From contig BSBM01000372.1 of the NCBI GenBank assembly GCA_027924585.1, positions 30,560,001 through 30,624,000 on the forward strand: 64,000 bases of DNA, in the 5' to 3' direction. Positions within the stretch are counted from its first letter, which is position 1. Each line of letters begins with the position of its first letter. The notes under the pieces were generated by a model. That model was not told where the DNA came from, did no database searches, and saw nothing but the letters and a program-made list of their open reading frames with translations. Of this stretch, positions 1-10,429 are shown one piece after another. The DNA comes from Larix kaempferi (taxonomy: Eukaryota; Streptophyta; Pinopsida; Pinales; Pinaceae). The position numbers and the translations under genes are program-made.

Positions 1-940
1 GTATGGAATTTATGACACTTGTTGCACTTGTGACAAATTGGAATCTAGGGCTTGGTATAGTAAAAACCAGTCATCGTGGAACTTTCACTATAAATCCATT
101 TTGGCGAAGGTTCAGGATCTGAAACTTCTACAAGTCGAATATGAAATGTCCATGTACCTTGTATCCAAAGGACAACCTCAGATTCGTTGTACTTTGTGAG
201 ATATGATCCGTACAAGTTAGGGTTTCTGCCTCTTCCAGAATGCAGTCCTAAACAGGTGACCTAGGAAAAAAGGTCACAACTTGGGCTAGGAAGCTCCAAA
301 TGAAATTCTATAAAAAGTGACAGTAAGAGAACAAACTGTAGTTTCATAGGTCTAGGTTTCAGAGGCCAAAGTTGAAACAATGACACGTGGAACTCCGTAC
401 AAGTTCTCTATATTGTTTAATCCCATAAACAGGTCACGTTGCGACACTTGGAATATCTCTCTCTCAGAGAATCCATTTGAGCTCAAATCTGTGGGGTTAA
501 AAACATGACTGATCAGTCTACCACCACCCAAATTTTCAGACCCTGAGGATCCTAAATTTCAGAGATACATCAGAAAGAATATGGCATATATTTCTGTCCA
601 AACATAATTGTATTATGAGCACTTTCATTTTTGGTTTGTCACTGCTGCGGGAAATTAGGGTTTCGGAGAAAGTTGTAATTTCTTGAATATGAGACCATGG
701 CTGGATTCTCCTCAGAAAAATCAAAATTTAGAGACCAATATTGAACTTTTTGGCTGAGCAGAACCCCGGGCATTATCAAACCTTAGTTCGGGATTTTGAC
801 TAGAAAACCAAAATTTGACAAAAGTTGCAGATCCGAAACTTTCAAAGTCAATTTTGAGGGGTCAAATTTTGGAGATTTAAAAATGAAGTATTCCGGCTTG
901 ATCAACTCAGTAAGGCGCATCTTTTCATCCAATTAGAAGT
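1..940. other. Unassigned non-coding stretch
   Basis: No open frame of useful length and no recognised motif. It precedes a copia Gag-like fragment on the same strand, so it may be 5' internal sequence of that element, but no LTR or primer-binding site is visible here. Confidence 0.4.
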
Positions 941-981
941 TTGAAATTCAAAGTTTGGATTTTAGGGTTTCTCTGTCAAAC

Positions 982-1186
982 CCTAGCCAACTCCAGATCC
1001 AACTTCATCAAATCAAAGTGGATTGGGTTAATCCTAGAAGAGGATGAATTGGACACCTACATAAGTGAAGAGATTCCAATTCCAGAGGGAGATGAGGCTA
1101 AGGCGTTAAATAAGAAGACTACAAGCAATCCCGACAGGTATGACTTGAGGAGATTCAGGTATGTTTTGAAATCTGTTCATGATTAA
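982..1186 (+). pseudogene. Ty1-copia Gag N-terminal fragment
   Basis: The translation contains the stretch ILEEDELDTYISEEIPIP followed by a Lys/Ala-rich helix start. This resembles the N-terminal part of plant copia Gag (UBN2/DUF4219 type), in which a Trp-containing segment and an 'L..ELW' helix precede an acidic Pro-rich hinge. Only about 65 residues are recognisable; similarity stops near 1150 and the frame closes at 1186. It lies 1.5 kb upstream of copia RT on the same strand, so it may be what is left of the gag of the element whose 3' LTR is at 5455. The assignment rests on recalled family resemblance only. Confidence 0.4.
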
Positions 1187-1189
1187 GTT

Positions 1190-2575
1190 TATGATATGTT
1201 TGTCTTCATATTATTAAGGTTAGTACAAACTTGATCAATTTTAGGATTGTCTTATCACCTTAGTAAAAGTATGAATGCATGATAATGATAGAAGACATTC
1301 ATTGATTAGGGTTATGACACTTATGATTGTACTAATACACTTTGGTGTTGTATGAGGATGACGTTGTCCACTAACATGAAGGGTACATCAATAAAGACAA
1401 ATCAAGTTCTAGATCAAGAACATATGACCATGGTGACATGAAGACAAAACTCATCCATAGTCATTGATCACATAGAAGCTCTACTTATGAGGTATGTATA
1501 GTTTGGTTCTACAATGCTTAACTTATGAGATATACAGGTTGCTAGCACAAGGTCTCTAAGAGAACAAAGAAGACATTGTTTGGGTATGTTAGACAAACAT
1601 GATAATCCATGTATGTTTTTCCTATATAGAGTTAGAATCCTACTTTGTGTTAGGATCTTAGATAAGCATACTTTTGTATGATTGATAATGATTATTCATG
1701 AAGTTATAAGTTTGAGTATGTTTATTCATATTATACTTCTTACTTTGATTGATGATATGACAAACCAGAAGAGTCCTATGGTCAAATAAGAATATGCATG
1801 AGTAAAAGAAGTACTCCCTGAAACCTTGAATACTAACGCTTGTGATAAATTACATGTGTATGAAATGATAATGACCATACATGTTTAATATTATTTAGAA
1901 TCATAATGTTTTGATAGTATTGAGATTATACTAATGGATGTATGACTATGTATGAGATCTTGAGGATGACACAATGATGACACTAGTGCACACTTAAGCA
2001 TGCATAGTGGTCCAAGATGGATATAAGTTCAAGGACAGATAATCCAGGAAGCAAAGATCAAGAGGGAGCACACTCCAGTAGTTCCTGCAAGGAAGCAAAT
2101 ATTGAGAGGGAGTCCACCCACAACTAAAAAAAGATAAGTATTTGAATTGTCATATGATTACTTAAATAATGTTGTACAGTCATGTACATACTTATGTTCC
2201 TAGATTTAGGATGTATATTATGCATATTAGAAAAGTTGCATTAATGAACAAGATACTACTAATATGCAAGTAATGGGTAAGTGGCCTATGGTACTGTACA
2301 ACATTCCATTGCTACTTATCTAGAATGAAACCTCTTTACTAACATGTTGGGAGTTGTGCACACTCTTAGCAAATGTTCTGGTAGAGATGGAAGGAATCTA
2401 GAAAGTTACCGTGTGAATACAGGATATGGATAAAGGTTGTATTGAAACATTGGCGAAGATAATTGCATAACTGTATGACATATGTATTTATGCATAATAA
2501 TTTGTTTTGAAAAACTATGAGAAGTTTCTAATCATGCAATTGAATTTGACTTGTAGGAAAGATCGTGTACAATCA
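1190..2575. other. Unassigned AT-rich stretch between Gag-like and RT remnants
   Basis: No ORF and no motif seen. By position, protease and integrase of a copia element would be expected here, but I cannot recognise either in any frame. The segment may be a replacement, a deletion product or strongly decayed sequence. Confidence 0.4.
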
Positions 2576-2675
2576 CCTACAAAAGAAGGAAAACAACATT
2601 TGTTCCAGCAATGAAGTTCACTATCTATTGGAGATATTGAAGAATCTGAAGTTCCCAGGATCCGTGATGCAGTAA

Positions 2676-4048
2676 TGGAAGGATGCCATGATCGAGGAAT
2701 ACCAATTGATCATGAAGAATGATGTTTGGGATGTGGTCCCAAGACCAGAAGGGAAGTCTGTTGTGACGTCCAAGTAGATGTACAAGATCAAGCATGCTGC
2801 AGATAGTAGCATAGAGAAATACATTGAGGCAAGTGATGAAGTGGAAGATACACTAGATGGATGTCAAGACAACTTTCTTGAATGATGTAGTCGAAGAGGA
2901 AGTGGAGCACATGACACATGACAGGGAATCACATGTATGCAAATTGAAGAAAGCCTTGTATGGTTTGAAACAAGCACCCAGGACATGGTACGACAGGATA
3001 GATAGCTTCCTGACCAGTTTGGGCTTTACCTAGAGTAAAGCGGATTCCAACATTTACTACAAGGTCGAGGAAGGAAATCCAGTGATACTCCTACTATATG
3101 TGAATGACCTATTTGTGACAAGTGAGGATAGATTGATTGCCGACACGAAGAGGAAGCTTGCTGCTGAGTTCGAGATGAAGGAATTGGGTATGATGAATTA
3201 CTTTCTAGGTATGGACGTGTGGCAGAATATTCCTTGGACAAGGGAAGTATGCAGTAGAGATTCTGAAGTGGTTCGGGATGATGGACTGCAAGGCCATGGC
3301 CACACCTATTGCATCGAACCTGAAGCTATTGAGTGATGCTTCATCAGATTTGGTTGATGCCACGATGTATCATCAAATGATTGGGTCCTTGTTGTACCTG
3401 ACGATCACGAGAACAGATATTTGCTTTGTGGTGAACACCTTGAGGCAGTTCCTGATAGATCCTAGACATGTTCACCTGATTGCTGTAAAGCATATTCTGA
3501 GGTACTTGAAGGGTACAATTGATTATGGGCTCAAGTATGATGCGAATCAAAAGTTTAACCTGGAGGGTTATGTTGATTCAGATTGGGCAGGTAGTGCTGC
3601 AGATAGGAAGAGCACTTTGAGGTGTTGCTTCGGTATGGGATCAGGTGTGATCTCTTGGTTTAGCAGGAAGCATTCCTGCGTAGCACTGAGTACATCCGAA
3701 GCAGAGTATGTCGCAGCTTGTTTGGCCAGTTGCGAGGAAGTATGGCTAAGGAAGCTACTGTCTGATTTATTTGATCTCCAGTTGGATGCTACTTGTATCT
3801 ATTGTGACAACCAGAGTTGTGTGAAGTTGTCAGAGAACCCAGTGTTCCATGACAAGTCGAAGCACATCGAGATCAAATATCACTATATCAGGGATATGGT
3901 GCAGAGATGAGCAGTAAAGCTCCAGTATGTTGCGACAGATGAGCAGATTGCAGATGTGTTGAACAAACCACTAGCCAGAGTGAAGTTCGAGTACTTCAGA
4001 GAAAGGCTTGGTGTACTTCAGATCGAGGTTCCTTCCAAGGGGAAGTGA
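2676..4048 (+). pseudogene. Ty1-copia reverse transcriptase - RNase H, broken
   Basis: RT (RVT_2 type) starts at the Trp codon at 2676 with the family pattern WKDAMIEEYQ, then NDVWDVVPRP. Most of the RT segment between the start and MDVKT (2857) is missing, since about 34 nt stand where a few hundred are usual. The YGLKQAPR motif follows, then the catalytic box at 3097-3108, which reads YVND instead of YVDD, so the enzyme would be inactive. RNase H follows, with YVDSDWAG, STSEAEYVA and KHIEIKYH (3560-3890), and the tail ADVLNKPL ends at a stop at 4046-4048. Lesions are TAG at 2775 (in place of Trp), TAG at 3031, a frameshift near 3228 and TGA at 3908. This is a dead copy of an ordinary plant copia Pol. 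Confidence 0.92.
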
Positions 4049-4074
4049 TGAGTCCAGAAGACGTAGATGCACAT

Positions 4075-4345
4075 GGGATTTTTTGACATGGTTGTAGATG
4101 TGTTCTCCCATGGTTGTGATGTAATTGCTAATCCATTCGTACATGGTGGTAGATGTGTTCTCCCATGGTGCAGATGTAAGGGTTGGATCCATTCTCACAT
4201 GGTGGTAGATGTGTTCTCCCATGGTGTAGATGTAAGGGCTGAAGCCATTTTTCACATGGTGGTAGATGTGTTCTCCCATGGTGAAAAAGTAAGGGCTGGA
4301 GCCTTCCCCGAATGGTGGTAGATGTGTTCTCCCATGTCGGTGGTG
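4075..4345 (+). repeat. 57-bp tandem repeat, about 4.5 copies
   Basis: The core GTAGATGTGTTCTCCCATG recurs at about 57-bp steps, near 4092, 4149, 4206, 4263 and 4319. The period is a multiple of three, so both strands stay open and give spurious repetitive ORFs. It lies directly after the copia RNase H stop and before the 3' LTR, so it is part of that element's 3' untranslated spacer. Confidence 0.85.
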
Positions 4346-4384
4346 TAAGTGATGTATGATGTGCATCTGGGCTATGCTCCGTGG

Positions 4385-4600
4385 ACAATGAGATGATCCG
4401 AAGAGGACGATCATGTGTGATGAGCATCAGGATGATGCTCTAGATGATATGCATCAAGACGATGATCAGGATGATCATGCGATGATGATATGCATCAGGA
4501 CGATGCTATGACGATGATCAGGATGATCATGTGATGATGATGTGTATCAGGATGATGTACTATATGATGATGATCAGTATGATTATGAGTATCAGGATGA
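4385..4600 (+). repeat. GATGAT/ATCAGGATGAT simple repeat
   Basis: Imperfect repetition of GATGATCAGGATGATCATG-like units with variants such as GATATGCATCAGGACGATG. It is low-complexity sequence between two minisatellites in the copia 3' spacer. The ORF across it is compositional only. Confidence 0.75.
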
Positions 4601-4617
4601 TACTCCGTGGATAGATT

Positions 4618-5185
4618 GTACAGGTATCATGCAAAAGATCTTGAGAGATCCGATAGTCTGTGCTTGGATGCTCTTTCGAGGTTTTGCTACAGGTAGCATA
4701 GAAAAGATCCTAGAAGATCCAATAGTATGTGCTCGGATGCTCTTTCGAGGTTTTGCTATAGGTTGGTCATGGACAAGTTGTGTAGGTAGCATAGAAAATA
4801 TCCTAGGAGATCCTATAGTTTGTTCTAGGATGCTCTTTCGAGGTTTTGCTACTAGAGGCATGTAATCAGTCCTGGAGATCCGATAGGTTGAGCTATGTGC
4901 TCGTAAAAGTCCTGGGATGCTCTTTAGAGTTCTTGCAGGTTGCAAGACACTCTTTTAAGGTTTTTCCTAACCACATAGAAAAGATCCTGGGAGATCCTAT
5001 AGTCTGAGCTAGGATGCTCTTTCGAGGTTTTGTGGTGGTGGTCACATAGAAAAGATCCCGGGAGATCCTATAGTCTGTGCCAGGATGCTCTTTCGAGGTT
5101 TTGTGACGGTCACATGTAAAAGATCCTTGGAGATCCTATAGTCTGTGCTAGGATGCTCTTTCAAGGTTTTGTTGACGCACATAAT
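4618..5185 (+). repeat. ~60-100 bp minisatellite, about 7-8 units
   Basis: The units share AAAAGATCCT, GAGATCC.ATAGT and GGATGCTCTTTCGAGGTTTTG in order. GGATGCTCTTTCGAGG-like cores stand near 4667, 4736, 4829, 4916 (diverged), 5010, 5084 and 5152. Unit length varies because the segment after GTTTTG differs. Third consecutive repeat block in the same copia 3' spacer. Confidence 0.85.
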
Positions 5186-5445
5186 AAGTCCTGAGGATTC
5201 CACAGTATGGACAAAGGTGATGAAGACCTATAGGAGGCTAGGCCTACAACCAACATGAAAAAGGGTTGGCTCTTTAGAACTTCCTATGACGAGAAGAATT
5301 ATTAGATAGCCTAGTGATCGAGATGACGAGTACAACAGTAGTGACGATGATGCTCCGTGATCTAGTGACAATGATCCAGTTCCAGAATTGAAGACTTGTG
5401 CCTATATGTATTGATGACTTGTGTCAAGAGAATACCTTCCTAGTT

Positions 5446-5454
5446 AAGAGGGAG
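5446..5454 (+). other. Polypurine tract of plus-strand copia element
   Basis: AAGAGGGAG immediately precedes the LTR start TGTTGATG. The minus-strand copia at 57124-61707 has the same purine motif next to its 3' LTR. This is the expected site for plus-strand DNA priming. Confidence 0.75.
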
Positions 5455-6084
5455 TGTTGATGTATTTGTAACTTTGGAAGATATTCACTTGTATATTCTA
5501 TTTGTACTTTTTTGTATCCCCAACGGAGATGTATTATTCCTCCAGTTGGAAGTGTCGTCAGTTGTACTTGTAAGTGTCGTAAGTTATATTGTAAGTGTCG
5601 TAACTTATACTTGATGGGTTATTAGACCACCTTGATGGGGTCAACCCTATATGAGTCATGTCGGTTAAAGGGTTATTAGACCACCCTAGTGGGGTCCGCC
5701 CAATCAACATTATGTTAAGTGGTTAAGTTGGGGCCGACCTAGTTGAGTAAAGGTCAAGTGAAAGTAAAAGTATAAATAGAGAGTGTGACTCTCTCATTTG
5801 ACACATTCCCTCATTCACTCACTTTGCATTAGTGAGAGAGAGGAGGAGTGCACACAAGTGGAGGAGGAGTAGCTACTGCAGTCATCTATCTCTTGGGGTT
5901 TGATCTTTGTGATCTTTGTATTGGTGATTATTCTATCTCTGAGGAAGTTGCGAGGTTTTTCACCTTCTTGGTTTTCCCTGGTGAAATATTTTGTGTCTCT
6001 TGTCTCTTATGATTGATATGTTGTACATGTTGTTCTTTCAATTAAGATCCTAGATCAGATTGAATTAAATTTGAAAAATTAACA
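5455..6084 (+). repeat. Copia 3' LTR (family A), 630 bp
   Basis: It starts TGTTGATG after a polypurine tract and ends TTAACA. The match to the reverse-strand solo LTR at 61054-61638 defines both ends: shared GATATTCACTTGTAT near the start, shared GGCCGAC/GTCAAG segments, and a similar end. A TATA box, TATAAATA, lies at 5771-5778, about 315 bp into the LTR, consistent with a U3 of that size. The right flank TGGGACAA is repeat R, so the element inserted into R. The matching 5' LTR is not in the window and should lie to the left. Confidence 0.85.
5771..5778 (+). promoter_or_regulatory. TATA box in copia LTR
   Basis: TATAAATA followed by GAGAGTGTGACTCTCTC, a GAGAG...CTCTC inverted repeat, which would fall near the start of R. 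Confidence 0.6.
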
Positions 6085-6595
6085 TGGGACAACTGAAAGA
6101 ACAAGTAAAATTTCTAGCAATGATGTCTTGTTTGATTTTGGCACAGGCTTTAGTGGTTCGATAGTCTTGACATTTCCTTCTTCTCATTGATGACCTGACC
6201 TCATATCCAACACAAGGGTGGAATTCTAAAGAAGGACAACTTATGGTAGGGAGGAAATCAGTCCCCCCATAGTTAGCTGCTCTGGAACTCATCTCGAACA
6301 AAAGAAGATAAGTATATTTCCCTTCTTTATTTGGAAATTGTTTTGGTTGGGGATTAATTTCAAATTATTATAGAGAATAAGAATGTATCGAATTTATTTA
6401 TTGTGGTTGATTGTTCTCATTGTAGTAGTCATTTTGTTGTGGTTATAAATGATTTAAATCCACAGTCCTGTGAAATTTGCAGTGTTGTGGTTATAAATGA
6501 ATGAAATCTACAGTCTTTGTTTGATTGATGTAGCCCGGTTCATGTATTTTTAAGTTTCCTTACTCATGGAATGCATGATATATATGCTCAGTTCT
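6085..6595. repeat. Repeat R, copy 1
   Basis: Matches 61854-62082 plus 63110-63395 in the same orientation at roughly 90%. Copy 2 has an extra 1.03 kb insertion in the middle, and copy 1 starts exactly at the end of the copia LTR. On the minus strand both copies keep an open segment containing SSMRRRKCQDY and TTKACAKIKQD, then a Cys-containing stretch. I do not recognise the protein. It could be a shared exon-like piece or part of an unrecognised mobile element. Confidence 0.8.
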
Positions 6596-6599
6596 ACCT

Positions 6600-7577
6600 T
6601 AGTTGACTGATTATTCATCATCGGTGGCCACTGAACCTTATCAGGAGATGGTTCCAATGCAAACTAAGCCCAGACATGAAGTGAATTCGGATCCTCCCAG
6701 GTGTATTGAATTCATTCTATTGTAACATTCTTTGATTTCCATCTTACAACTGATTAATGTATCAACATCAGGTTTTCATGTGTGTTTCAGTTTTATGAGT
6801 GAATTGATGCATGTTTTTGTCTAATTCTTCTCAATAATTAGATTGTGAAATTGTGAGGTTTGTTCAAACTCAGTGATCTACCCCCATGGAATTTCACATC
6901 CCCATCGCTTATATGTTCTAACTCCTATTTTATTCTCGGTAACTCTTAAAATTATTCAATTCATGCACCTCCACATGATACCCCTCTCCTTCTTGGTGAC
7001 ATTCTCACAAGTGTCCTGGTAGCCTGAACTCTAACTACCATCCACAACCTCAATCCAGATGTTGATACACCACTTGTCTTCAGCACTTCGAATGTTAATA
7101 CACCACCAAACTTAGGGTATTCTCCAACTCACTTTCAAGAAAAATCACACAATCATTCCAAGAGCGACCTGCTCAGATACCACCGAGCGTAGGGGATAGG
7201 TGCTGGAACACACAATCTATTACAAAACCTAACTCCGATTTCAAAATACATAGCAGAAAATCATCATGCTATTATCTAACACAATGCAAATTAACACATA
7301 AACTTAACTGTTGGATACCAACGAAATGCACACAGGTTTTTTTCATTGATTCACGGTGAAATCATAGAGTTACATTTAAGCAAATATTGATAGGAGTAAC
7401 AACATTCACCAAATGGTTTCTCATGTTGTTGTAACAACTCTTAAATCGTGCGATGGATAGAGTCTTTAAGTTAATGTGCTGATACTATGCTTAGCATTTG
7501 CTTCATGCAAGTCATTGACTGCTTGCCCTCCTTTCTTTGTTGTTTGGTATAACGATTCATCTTCTGGGCATGGGTAT
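6600..7577. other. Unassigned non-coding stretch
   Basis: AT-rich, no ORF, no RNA gene and no repeat recognised inside the window. Confidence 0.5.
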
Positions 7578-8640
7578 TGTTAGCACTCGGATTTTCCTTG
7601 GGCTGTATCAAAGAAACCCGAGGTAACCTATTTCAAACCAATCTTTAGACTGAAAGTTGGACTCCTTCAGCCAGAGAGGGCTCTCTCGGCAAATCTGCCA
7701 TCCAATGTCACCACGATAGCAGTTTGACAATGAAACTCAAGGGCCAATTTGTAAAATAAATAAAAACTTAAGGATTTTTAATGAGGTGGCTAGATCAACA
7801 TGAACAGGATACCATTGGGCAATGGAGTCGAGAAAACAGAAAAATATAGACCAGCAGTTAAACAAATATTTTCATACAAAGGCAAGATAGCTGTCTTATT
7901 ACAGTCAATAAGATTTTTGCAGGTGATAGGGAAAGAAATAAAGACAGTCCATTAACAGCAGGCATCAATTTTCAGATGAATCTACCGTTAATTTTAGAGA
8001 AATAAATGGATGCTCAGAAGCGAATAAATCGAGGCATAGAAACATGAATCTCAATCTATTATGAATGTTCATCTAAGCATAGAAGAAAACGACATAATGA
8101 AAGGAATAACGCAGAAAGTAAACTTGCACAAGTAGAGAAAGGAAATGGTACAGACTGCAATTTTTAAACAACACATGAATCTTTGAAGAAAAATCTGTTC
8201 AATTCTGAGGTCTTTATTAACTTCTGAATCCCTTCAAAACACCCAGAATGGGTCTCTCCTTACAGAAAATCCAACCCTGTTTACATTGCCAAATGCATAT
8301 TTTATACAAAAATTTGCCCTCTAGGCAAACCCTAACTGTATTTTTCTAAAAATAGACCTCCGATACTAAAATAACAATCAAATAACTAATCACTACTTTA
8401 CAAGAATTAGTTTTTAAACAGTAATATGACCAAAAAAATCTGGAATGTTTGTTTTGTCATGTCTTTGGAAATTAGAAGATGGCTGTCAGTTCCCTTTAAT
8501 TTTTCACTTTTCACCTTTTTAACTGATATTTACTATTTTGCCACCTGTTTCTATGTCACTCATGCAAGCACTGGTGAGCTTGTTCCTTAAAAGCACCTTG
8601 CAAGAGATATTAACACTTGGATTAAGACATATCAATGCTA
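7578..8640 (-). repeat. Gypsy LTR remnant, relative of the Tat element LTR
   Basis: On the minus strand this ends ...GTGCTAACA, like the left LTR of the gypsy element at 23933. It shares GAGGTAACCTATTTCAAACC (plus-strand orientation) and the near-palindrome GAGAGGGCTCTCTC with it. No primer-binding site follows at 7577, so it is a solo or truncated LTR. A minus-strand TATA-like TATAAAATATGC lies near 8310, followed by AATAAA near 8215. The right edge (about 8640) is a guess. No coding frame like the one in the 5 kb LTRs is seen. Confidence 0.5.
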
Positions 8641-8650
8641 AATACATCTC

Positions 8651-8968
8651 TTATGTCAATTTACTCACGATATGAAGGATCAAGTGGTCCTTCACATAAA
8701 CCGATATGATCCTCTTGGCTTTAGCAAGCTTCTTGTTATGATCAACAAGTTGTTGGGGATCAATGGGCATTGCAGCCTTCCTCTTGACAATGGTCCAATA
8801 GTGTCTAAAGCCGACAAGCCCCTCCCAAAAACAAGTGTATATCTCAAGAACAAATCCCTCCAATCTGTAAAGTTTTATAAGCATTACATCTGCTGAGATC
8901 CTCCAACAGCAGCTCCCACTCATAGGCAGCAACCCTCTACAAACACAGATTGGATGATTGCAGCTATA
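8651..8968 (-). pseudogene. Ty1-copia Gag fragment
   Basis: Minus-strand translation contains DPQQLVDHNKKLAKAKRI followed by VKDHLILHI, the hallmark helix of plant copia Gag (UBN2): 'W..HN.K..KAK..I...V.D.L..HI'. It runs directly from a tRNA-iMet-type primer-binding site (8969-8982), so this is the 5' end of a minus-strand copia element whose 5' LTR lies to the right. The first half of the frame (8840-8968) does not look like Gag and may be leader sequence. Nothing recognisable follows below 8651, so the element is truncated. Confidence 0.7.
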
Positions 8969-8982
8969 CAACTCTAATACCA
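8969..8982 (-). other. Primer-binding site (tRNA-iMet type)
   Basis: Minus strand reads TGGTATTAGAGTTG directly after ...AATTTAACA. This resembles the plant tRNA-iMet complement TGGTATCAGAGC with a C-to-T change. It fixes the minus-strand orientation and an LTR boundary at 8983. Confidence 0.7.
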
Positions 8983-10415
8983 TGTTAAATTTTCAATACA
9001 TGGCCAGCAGATCTGCACTCCAACTTGGGTAGGCTAAAGATCATGTAAAAATGCGTGTTGTAAATCCATACAAGTAGGTTTCAACTCATGTATTCAAGGA
9101 GGTGTGGCCCATATGCTACATGTTAAGGCTGCCATCATAACTGCAATAGGATATTTGAACCATTCATGAAATGTAAGTCACCCTTCAATAAATGCGCAAA
9201 CCTGGAAAGTGTCGAGGAAGAGTAGCGAGGAGAACTGCAGAAACCATTGACTGATACCTAGAAGAAAGGTTTGTATCATAGCCCTTCATTTCTTCATTTC
9301 TTAAAGATGTGTTTCTTGAAGATGACTGCAAGGTATGTTTTAAGATAGCCAGGCATTTCTCCTACTTATATTTTTCCATACGCATCTCTTCCAGAGCTTT
9401 AGATATGGTTTCTTCTACCCAGTTATCAATTAGCTTTCTATCTTCAAAGCTATCCAATGAAACATCAAACTTCGTATACCCATCAAAATGCCTCCAAAAG
9501 GTGGAGACATGTATTTGCTTACACCTTTCCTCGGACCTGCTATAACTCATGATTGCGTTTTAGGATGGAAGCTGGATTATTGATTCCTCCAAAGGCGATG
9601 TAATCACCCCGTGCACAATGTTACTTTTTACTCTACGCCTGGAGGTAATAGTCTTTGACGTTGCGACCATTTGGAATAGTAATGCTTCCATTCGATATCT
9701 ATGACTTTCATGGCGGACGTTCATTGAAATACTTGTTTCATCCTTGAACAATTTTGCGTAGTAACCTCGATACCTTCTCCACAAACTGAGAATATTTCAA
9801 AAATAATAAAACCTTGTATATTTAGGGCAACATTCAAGTTCGGTTTCTTCTTGCAATCGGATGCATCATCAAAACCCTTCCTTTCAACAATTTCATCTTT
9901 TGTTTGTCTCCAGCATTCCCCAACATAACAGCAAATCTCCCTGGCTTTCGGACAGAGATGTCTTCTTCATCTGCCATTCTCCTCGTTTAGACGCATGATT
10001 TGGTCCATTCATTGAAAGTGATGGTAAATCCCATGGTCGGAAAAAATGTGCAAAGATTCTGAAATAGGTCGTAGGCGAATAAGTTCTTCAACAAAGAAAA
10101 TCCCGCGAAAGCTTCTACAGCTATTGGTTTGGTCGGCCTCAACTTGATAAACCCGACGTCTTTTGAACCTGTGGGTTGTAATATTTCCCAAATTTGCTGC
10201 ATATCCCTGCATAATTAGTAATTGGATGTGAAATGTTTGAATCTGGTTGAGGGTAAGAAAACGACTTCCTTTGCTTATTTCAGACCTCCAAAGATGCCAC
10301 AAATCTTCTTAGACTGGACGAAAATAGTGTTGTCACTCAATGTTAGGGTTCAGAAAGTTTGACGTCTCAGTCAGAAAAGAAGTGCCGAGAGAATGAGACC
10401 ACCTCCTTTTTATAA
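8983..10415 (-). other. Probable copia LTR / gene-like stretch with TATA box, unassigned
   Basis: The boundary at 8983 (TGTTAAAT on plus) abuts a primer-binding site, so sequence to the right should be an LTR in minus orientation. Its far end was not found. At 10408-10414 the minus strand has TATAAAA followed by about 100 nt of leader. Short minus-strand frames follow: 10302-10009, 10202-9987, about 9975-9829 (starting MADEEDISVRKPGRF), 9784-9560 and 9550-9362. I recognise none of them. Either this is a long LTR with a promoter near 10414, or a decayed unrelated gene lies beside a short LTR. The sequence does not decide. Confidence 0.35.
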
Positions 10416-10429
10416 CATTTCCAATGGAT

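Noticed and set aside
1-2575. 5' LTR of the plus-strand copia element
   Set aside because: No match to the 5455-6084 LTR found in this stretch; the 5' LTR should lie outside the window.
4067-4427. Overlapping repetitive ORFs on both strands
   Set aside because: They come from a 57-bp tandem repeat whose period is a multiple of three; no family motif.
4542-4945. Repetitive ORFs on both strands over the second minisatellite
   Set aside because: Shadow of the ~60-100 bp tandem repeat in the copia 3' spacer.
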